Assembly: GCF_001659605.2 (NCBI RefSeq)
Contig: NC_035172.2
Coordinates: forward strand, 22,055,973 to 22,119,972
Length of the DNA stretch: 64,000 bases
Direction of reading: 5' to 3'
Origin: Manihot esculenta
Lineage: Eukaryota; Streptophyta; Magnoliopsida; Malpighiales; Euphorbiaceae
A program made the position numbers and the translations under genes. Shown piece after piece: positions 57,356 through 64,000 of this stretch. Each line of letters opens with the position of its first letter. The stretch's first letter is position 1. Below the pieces are notes generated by a model. That model did no database searches and was not told the DNA's origin. It worked only from the letters and a program-made list of their open reading frames with translations.

Positions 57356-58724
57356 TGCGGTTGTCGAAGCCGGTCAAAAATAATCTTTTTAGTTATCAAC
57401 AATTTTACAACTGCAGATAGTGGCAAAAAGATCGAATCTACAGGAAATTGATACTTACCTATTTTCCTTATCAAGACCAAGTAAATAAACTGAAAGAAAT
57501 AAAAAGGGGAGGGGGTTTTGAGATTGATGAGTTAAACTAATATTGAAAGCAATAAAGTAAAGCAAATAATAAAGTAAAGAAGATTCAAATAAGAGAAAAG
57601 CTCTAGTTGAAGAATTGGATCCACTTCAGTTGTTGGGATTGATCATTGACACTTAGGTTCCTTTGTTTGATTCAATAAATTAGTTATGGAGATGGAAGAC
57701 GCTTCTCACCACCATATCTCTCCTTAAGCATAAATTAATTAGGGAACGTCCTCTAACTAATCACTAGTCAACAAGTTGCCAAGAAACGTCCTTGGGCCTT
57801 TGGCATCTAACAACTGTCAATTGCATTAAGAAATAGAGAGATATAATTCTAGCTACCCAAACGCATGGTGATATTGCTAGATCATGCAATTTCCTTAGTT
57901 TTTACACCAAGAGTTACTTGTGTTTGAATAATCCAAGCAATTACGGACTTAAAACTATCCAAACTAACAAATTATTACCTTGCAATCAAGAATCAATTGA
58001 CCCTATTGATCTAAACCACAAAGCAATAATGGAGTTGAGCATGAGATTGCATAAATATTGAAAAACAAAAGATAAAAAATGTATGTTCAGATCTCCTAAT
58101 CCATAAAACAACTAAAGTTTCACCTAATCTTCAACTAGAAAAAAGAGTTTCAGCCACTCATGGCTGAAACAAAACAAAAAATAAAAGAAAGGAAGGAGAG
58201 AGGTGGCCGGTGGCCTTGGAAGAGATGGGCGGCTTGTGGCTGATTGTGAGAGAGAGGAGGGAGAGATAGGGCGTGCGGCACTTGAAGCTTTTATAGGCTA
58301 AAAGTTTTGCCCAAAGTTTCCTTGTAAGGTGGAGCCTTTTGAATTTCAAATTTTGAATGTCCTCTTTTGAATTTTGAATTTTAAATGCTTGAGAGGTAAG
58401 TGCATCTTCTTGATATTTGGCTTCTTGAATAAGCTGAATTTTGAATATTGAATTTTGAATGCTCTTGAAGATTTGAAATTTGAATTTCAAATTACTTGGC
58501 TGAATGTGCTTTCCTTATTTGTTTCCTCTTCAGCTGCAACTTGGCTTGTGCAAGCATGCTTGTTCTCCTTTGTCCTATTTTAGGCAATTTTAAGAACATT
58601 TTCTCCAAATTACCTCTGTACACTATTTTCTGTGAAATAAGATCAAAACCATAAAATTAGGCAGAAAAAGTGTAAATTAACATTAATAACATCATGATAA
58701 AATAGTCTAAATTTAGACTGATCA
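57356..58724 (-). repeat. 3' LTR of the Athila/Tat-like element
   Basis: It starts TGCGGTTGTCG and ends CTGATCA. A segment at 58330-58500 is a dense run of TTTTGAATTT/TTCAAATT words. The right limit is inferred from the polypurine tract. Confidence 0.65.
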
Positions 58725-58740
58725 AATACCCCCACACCTA
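58725..58740 (-). promoter_or_regulatory. polypurine tract of the Athila/Tat-like element
   Basis: Minus strand TAGGTGTGGGGGTATT adjoins the LTR. A closely related CCCCACACCTA...TTGTCCTCAA sequence recurs at ~61862-61893, an internal duplication. Confidence 0.55.
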
Positions 58741-58904
58741 GTCTTTTGCTTGTCCTCAAGCAAATAAACTTAGTCAAACAAGCTCTCTTTGCTACTTGAT
58801 CCTTTGTTTCCACTTAAACTCTTACTCTAGACCCCTACTTTGAAGCATTGCAGTGATGAATGTATGCACCAAGGTTACTCTCCTTTTTTCCTTGTCTCCC
58901 TTTA

Positions 58905-61125
58905 TGTAACGACCCCAAAATGGACCGTCATCGGCGCTAGGATTCAGGTCGGCTTAAGGCCGCCATAACCCGTAGCAAGCCTGCTATACTCTCTGTGTAC
59001 CTATAAATCTCATACATGATCATACATTTTCTGTGAAAAGAAAAAACTCGTTTCTGAACCAAGGCTTAACCTGTGCATGCACAATATCTGTACTCTGTAC
59101 TCTGTACCCCTGACTAGAGCTTGCTCTAGATGGGTTAACTCATACCTGTTAAGCCTGGTTTTTCACATACTCTCTCAAACATATACATATACAGATCATG
59201 TACATAATACAAGATTTACAACACAACATAACTAAGTCAAGCACAACAACTAGTACATCTCTTTAATTTACATGTCCACTCTAAGCTATTACAAACTCTT
59301 CTCTCTTCCTGTCCTCTGCTGTTCTCCCCTGTACACTGTACACTGAACCTGCAAGACTGGGGTTAAGGGAGTGGGATGAGCTCTATAGCCCAGTGAGTAG
59401 AACAGTAAAACAAGTCAAGAACACATGATCTTATGGAATGCATCATATCACAGACAAACCACATCAAGGGTAAACCTGTCACCAAATAGTCCCAGTATCT
59501 CATACCAGGGCGTAGTCAAAGGCACCTGGATTTTTTGTCTCATATATGTATATGTGTATATAACACCTGTACTTACCATTGCCAGGGCGTAGTCACAGGC
59601 TCCTGGACTTTACTATACCTGCCAGGGCGTAATCAAAGGCTCCTGGACTTCTATACCTGCCAGGGCATAGTCAAAGGCTCCTGGACTTATCTCAGTGACT
59701 ATTGGATCATTCAGCATTCACCCACATCAACAAATAACTATGCAATGCAACATATTCATGGAGTCTAATGCAATCAACCTACTGCATAACCATGATGCAT
59801 GAAACATGCTAAAAACATTCCATTGCTTAATTAAAATAATTAAGTTTAATTCCACTCACCTCTGGCTATCTGGACTGACTCTGCAGGTTCTGTAAACTCG
59901 GGAGCAGGACTCACTGCTGCTCTCTCTGGTTTCTCTGGTCTGTGTAGGCACAGATAAACTCAAATGAGGGACCAAACTAGCTTATGAACTACTGTATAGA
60001 ACTCCCCAAGAATCCCCCTAAACACACTCAAACATTCATGCAAAGCATGCAAAGGAAGGCTGGACAGGACACTTTCGGCGGTAGGTTCGGCGGCCGAAAG
60101 TCCTCTCCAGAGACGAAACTCAAGCACCTTCGGCGGCCGAATCTCAACTTTCGGCAGCCGAACCCTTTCGGGGGCAAGTTTCGGGGGCTGAAAGGCACTC
60201 CAGAGATGAAAGTCTCTAACCTTCGGCGGCCGAACTCCCCTCCAGAGCCGAAAGTCCAAAGGCTCGGGGGCAAGCTTGAGCAGCCGAAGCCACCTCCTCA
60301 TGGGTTCGGCGGCCGAATGTACCTTTGGCGGCCGAACCTGAGTTCATCAGCAAGGCAGAAACTTGCTCTGCCTCTCGCCAAAAGCTCCAAATCTTCCCAA
60401 ACTCAACCACCTCACTTCCTTAACATGCATATACCTATGCATATGCTCAAAGGGGTCAAAACCTACCTAAAAACCCCAACAACACAAAACATAAAACACA
60501 TATACAAGCTTTCTCACAAAAAGATCACAAAACCTCTCTTTTACCCTATTCATGCACAACTCTCCCAAAACCACATAAAACCTTCAGAAAACATAAAAAC
60601 AAGGTCAGGATCTTCACTTACCTCTTGCAACCAAGAAGATGAACGATCCTAACATGGAGTTTTGGAGCAACTCTCCTTCAACCTCTCCAAACTTCACAAC
60701 TTTGTGTTTTTGAGCTAAAACCTTCAAAATCCATAAAAACTCAATCAAACCTTTGCATGATTTGATGAAAACATGAAGAAAACTAAAAAAGGACAGGGTC
60801 TCACCTCAAAAAGTGAAAGAAAGCGGCAACACTTATCCTTTCAACCGACTGAGGGCCTTTTATAGGTGGCTGGCCAGACCACCTTTGACGGCCTATCGTG
60901 AAATCGAAAGCCATGCATGTTCGGCGGCCGAATGTCACCTTCGGCGGCCGAACCTGGCTTTTCTGCCTTGGTTCTTTTCTTTCACAAACTCCATTTTAAC
61001 TTAAAAACATTAAACCATACTACATTACTTTAGAAAACCATCAATCTTACCCTTCTAAAGATTCCGACATCCTGGATTCCACCGGACGACAGGAATTCCG
61101 ATGCCGGACTCTCGCGGGTATTACA
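58905..61125 (-). mobile_element. solo LTR of the G1-type Tekay subfamily
   Basis: Read on the minus strand it runs TGTAATACCCGC...GTCGTTACA over 2221 bp, with a perfect target duplication cttta (58900-58904, 61126-61130) and no internal sequence. It carries the TATA box (60857-60864), palindrome clusters (~60073-60340 and ~60917-60955), and the CCAG...CTGG array (59506-59685) whose units differ from those of G1. It arose by recombination between the two LTRs of a full element. Confidence 0.94.
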
Positions 61126-61130
61126 CTTTA

Positions 61131-61961
61131 CCTACCATGGCTAGTATTTGTTTTCCTCAAGAGAGAGATTATACATGCACATATTCTTGTTCAGTTAAGA
61201 CTTCTCCTAGCTTTCAGTGTGACTTGCCTTTGACTTGAAGCACTTTATTCAGCCTTTTGCACTTTATTCTTGCTTGAAAAAGTCACCAACCTTTTGACGT
61301 GAAGGTACATATTTGTGATGCCCACCCCCAATTACTCCATTGGTCACCTGTCCAAGTGGCTACTAGCTCTGTTCATAGTCTTTTTAACCATTGGAGCAGT
61401 TTTCAATTTGTGCATTTGAAGTCTTTGCCTTTGCTGAATTTCTTTTCATTAATGAATTAGGCAAATCAACACCAATTGCTAAGACAAGTCATATTTCATT
61501 ATTCACACATCTTTCAATTTATTATTCTCTCTAATGAGTAATGTCATATATTTTTCACCATGGCAAGCTCAAAGATTCAATTCAAAATGAAATTCCCAAC
61601 AATGAATACAACTCACTGCAATTGATTCAACTTAGGTTTAAAGAGTCATCACATCAATGGGGTCATGGAAAGAAAGCGTATTCAACGTAGCCTATGTGTT
61701 TGAGTAAAGCATACCAAAACAGAAACAAGAAAAAACTATGGCTACATGTGTGTGCAAAAATGACAAGAATAACAAAAATGAAAAAAAAATTCAAACTGTG
61801 GCTATTCAAACTAAAAATTAAAGCAAAAATGGACTAAAAATAAAGATTCAGAGATACATGCACCCCACACCTAATTCATGCATTGTCCTCAAAGTATTGG
61901 AAATATTAAAGTTCAAAGAAAACTAAGTACTCCCCTGGTGTGGTTTGTGTGGTACGATCCA
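61131..61961. other. internal non-coding part of the Athila/Tat-like element
   Basis: No ORF of note. It is AT-rich and holds the second CCCCACACCTA...GTCCTCAA copy. Confidence 0.5.
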
Positions 61962-62861
61962 CTAAGCAAGCTGAGAAGGATGATTTAGTGGAACTCCTTC
62001 TACTACTTGCACTGTGAATCCTTCATAGTATGGTTTCAAGTGTGGTTCATCCCAAACATGGTGTTTTGCACTCTTCTTTATTTTGTCTTCATACCATGGT
62101 TCATCAGTTTGGGCATGGAAGATTTGTTCATAGGAGCCATTCTCACTTTCTTCAGATTCTGGGGGTTGACACATGGGGGGTTCCTTTTGTGCATTGACTG
62201 TCTGCGAACTGAGCTGAAGAGGTGTTGGTGGTCCCTTGTCTATCTTCATTTGGTCGTAGTCCATTTGCTGAATGTAGCAGACTATTGCTTTCAGCTTTAG
62301 CTCCTTGTGGCTTCCTTCATCTTTTTGGCTAGCCTTCCTACAAAAGTCATTGTTTAGCATAATATAGTCTTCAATTATGCCTTGAGGTCTCACAGATGAA
62401 CATACAATATTGAACTCTTTCAAGTGCTTGTGTGGATTTTTATTTTTTAATCCTCTAAATTTAGGAAGAAGATGAATCAAACCTGTTTTCAGTTTAAAAG
62501 GAACTGTCAGAGGTGGATAGGTGATGCAAAGAGGTGCTTGATCACCTATAGGTGTTGCCAATTCTCTCATGATTCTTTCTCTTGGCATTGGGGCTCTCAT
62601 GGCTAGATTTTCTTGTATAATTTCATCACGGACAACATGTTCATTGTGGACAGCAGGTTGTGTCACGTTTTCTGCCATTTTAGGAGCTTGGTGGTGCGGT
62701 TCAATGATTTCAGAAGTGTGGTATGCGCAAGATGGCTCTTCAGGCACAGGTTCGGCTTCAGTTGGCTCTTTAGGCTGAATTACTTGCTTTCCTAGTCTCC
62801 TGATGGTGCGTTCAATTTTTGGATCGTAAGGCAAAGTGTCCCTATGTTCAGATCTGGTCAT
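61962..62861 (-). CDS. gag: Athila/Tat-type gag, internally deleted
   Basis: From the ATG at 62861 the frame gives 299 residues, starting MTRSEHRDTLPYDPKIERTI, a usual Athila/Tat gag opening. It has a central APLCITYPPL...FKLKTGLIHLLPKFRGL followed by PHKHLKEFN and CSSVRPQG, the most conserved block. After YIMLN the expected capsid continuation is missing. The frame passes to an unrelated-looking acidic tail ending LNHPSQLA, so most of the capsid domain and the nucleocapsid knuckle are gone. The ATG is 29 bases after the primer site. The frame is open throughout, which is notable beside the diverged LTRs. Confidence 0.7.
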   Translation of the reverse strand: MTRSEHRDTLPYDPKIERTIRRLGKQVIQPKEPTEAEPVPEEPSCAYHTSEIIEPHHQAPKMAENVTQPAVHNEHVVRDEIIQENLAMRAPMPRERIMRELATPIGDQAPLCITYPPLTVPFKLKTGLIHLLPKFRGLKNKNPHKHLKEFNIVCSSVRPQGIIEDYIMLNNDFCRKASQKDEGSHKELKLKAIVCYIQQMDYDQMKIDKGPPTPLQLSSQTVNAQKEPPMCQPPESEESENGSYEQIFHAQTDEPWYEDKIKKSAKHHVWDEPHLKPYYEGFTVQVVEGVPLNHPSQLA

Positions 62862-62889
62862 AAAAAAAAATAGCTTAGTTAAATCAATT

Positions 62890-62906
62890 CCCCGGCAACG
62901 GTGCCA
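62890..62906 (-). promoter_or_regulatory. primer-binding site (tRNA-Asp type)
   Basis: Minus strand TGGCACCGTTGCCGGGG resembles the tRNA-Asp-complementary site TGGCGCCGTTGCCGGGG used by Athila/Tat elements, with one change. Confidence 0.8.
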
Positions 62907-62916
62907 ATTTTTGACT

Positions 62917-64000
62917 CGCGGTTGTCGAAGCCGGTCAAAAATAACCTTTCCGGTTATCAACAATATTACTACTGCAGATAGTGGTAAAGGATCGAATCCA
63001 CAGAGAATTGAAAATTTATCTATTTTTCTTAACAAGACGAAGAGAATTAACTGAACGAGAACTGAAAGCAATTAACTGAAAGCAAAATAAAAATAAAGTG
63101 CAATAAAATTAAAATGGGGAGTTTTGATATTAATTTGATTAGCAAACTACTGAAAGCAATTAAATGAGCAAATAATTAAAATAAAAGAGAAATCAATATG
63201 AGAAAAGTCTAGTTGAAGAGATGGATCCACTTTGGTTGTTTGGATTGATCATTGCAACTTATGTTCTTTAGGTTGATTCAATAGATTAGTTATGGAGATG
63301 GAAAACGCTTCTCACCACCATGTCTCTCCTTATGATTAAACCAATTAGGGAACGTCCTCTAATTAATTACTAATTAATAAATTGCCAAGGAATGTCCTTG
63401 GGCCCTTAGGCATCAAACAATTGTTAATTGCATGAAGAAAAAGAGAGATCCAATCCTAACTACTCAAATGCATGAGATGTTGCTAGATCATACAATTTTT
63501 TAGTTGTTACACCAAGTGTTCTTATGTTTGAATAATTCAAGCAATTACGGACTTAAAATTATTCAAATTAACAATATATTACCTTGCAATCAATAATCAA
63601 GTGGCCAGTTTGATCAAAATAACAAAGCAATAATAGATTCAAGCACCAAATTGTATGAATATTGAACAAACCAAAGACAAACAGTTTATGTTCAGATCTC
63701 ACAATCCATTAAACAACCTTAGTTTCAACCAATCTTCAACTAGAATAAAAGGTTTCAGCCACTCATGGCTGAACCAAAAACCAAAAAAATAAAATAAAAT
63801 AAGAAAGGTAGAAGAAGAAGATGTTGTCACTTGCAATCCCGTAGGCGTTGTCAAGGGGGAGTGTCAAGAGTATGGGGAGGCTCCTAATGTATCTTTTTAT
63901 AATTAAAAAGTGTTGCCCCAGGTCATACTTGCTGCCCAAGTTGTTTAGAAGCTGCCCAAGGCGCTGCCCAAGTGGTGTCAGAAGAGGAAAGGGCGTGGAA
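62917..64000 (-). repeat. 5' LTR of the Athila/Tat-like element, cut by the window end
   Basis: It is similar to 57356 onwards through the GGTTTCAGCCACTCATGGCTGA segment (~63750). Beyond ~63800 the two diverge. Confidence 0.65.

Larger units (their letters stand above)
57356..64000 (-). mobile_element. Athila/Tat-like non-autonomous LTR element, gag only, right end outside the window
   Basis: Related LTRs lie at 57356-58724 and from 62917 to the window end, both opening GCGGTTGTCGAAGCCGGTCA. A tRNA-Asp-type primer site (62890-62906), a gag ORF and a G-rich tract (58725-58740) place it on the minus strand. Once the solo LTR is removed, the internal region is only ~2 kb with no pol. The two LTRs look only about 80% alike by eye, so the element is old, or the two are from different copies. 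The TSD cannot be tested. Confidence 0.75.

Noticed and set aside
58158..58490. 110-codon minus-strand ORF
   Set aside because: It lies over the TTGAATTT-rich repeat words in an LTR, and the translation is low complexity.

Overview
The window is a stretch of plant nuclear genome, almost certainly a eudicot. Euphorbiaceae such as Manihot or Hevea is a guess from element style, not a demonstrated assignment. Three things point to a plant: a three-exon gene of the plant-specific CASP-like family; plant-type LTR retrotransposons primed by initiator tRNA-Met or tRNA-Asp; and CACTA, Helitron-like and Mutator-like DNA elements in an AT-rich background. Only one gene can be read with confidence, a CASPL5-type four-pass membrane protein at 37656-39346 on the plus strand. 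No tRNA, rRNA or CRISPR array was seen.

Layout. Positions 1-853 are AT-rich, with a possible exon end at 1-49 and one copy of a ~285 bp tandem duplication. Positions 854-18892 are a CACTA transposon (3 bp TSD aaa) that landed in the second copy of that duplication. Inside it sits a minus-strand Ty1/copia element (3184-17550, TSD catct). The copia element was itself hit twice: by a 9.75 kb Ty3/gypsy chromovirus of Tekay/Del type (G1, 3493-13242), and by a 1.4 kb internally scrambled derivative of the same family (13833-15216, TSD agaat). Positions 19551-34105 are a second Tekay element (G2, TSD ggaat) whose 3' LTR is split by a third, deleted one (G3, 28914-33628, TSD cccca). Positions 34111-37585 are AT-rich with a long-TIR Mutator-like element and a mini-Helitron-like insertion. 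The CASPL5 gene and a LINE 3' end follow. From about 41.8 kb to 57.36 kb lies an old, decayed minus-strand Tat-type Ty3/gypsy element. It has an integrase remnant, ~80 bp tandem repeats and an opposite-strand accessory ORF. It is interrupted by the youngest Tekay element (G4, 43245-53120, TSD actac) and by a 1.45 kb solo LTR (54483-55928, TSD gcttc). From 57356 to the window end is a gag-only, tRNA-Asp-primed Athila/Tat-like minus-strand element, split by a minus-strand Tekay solo LTR (58905-61125, TSD cttta).

The four Tekay copies share one architecture. The 2.2 kb LTR carries a TATA box flanked by arrays of a GC-rich palindrome (TTCGGCCGCCGAA) and a CCAG...CTGG minisatellite. A tRNA-iMet primer site follows, then one long gag-pro-RT-RNaseH-integrase-chromodomain frame and a G-rich polypurine tract. 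Conserved splice-site-like sequences in the LTR and just upstream of the gag ATG suggest a spliced leader that would remove the palindrome array and the primer-binding site from the translated RNA. Every copy here is broken by premature stops, a frameshift or a deletion. Most of the stops look like C-to-T decay at CG and CHG sites.
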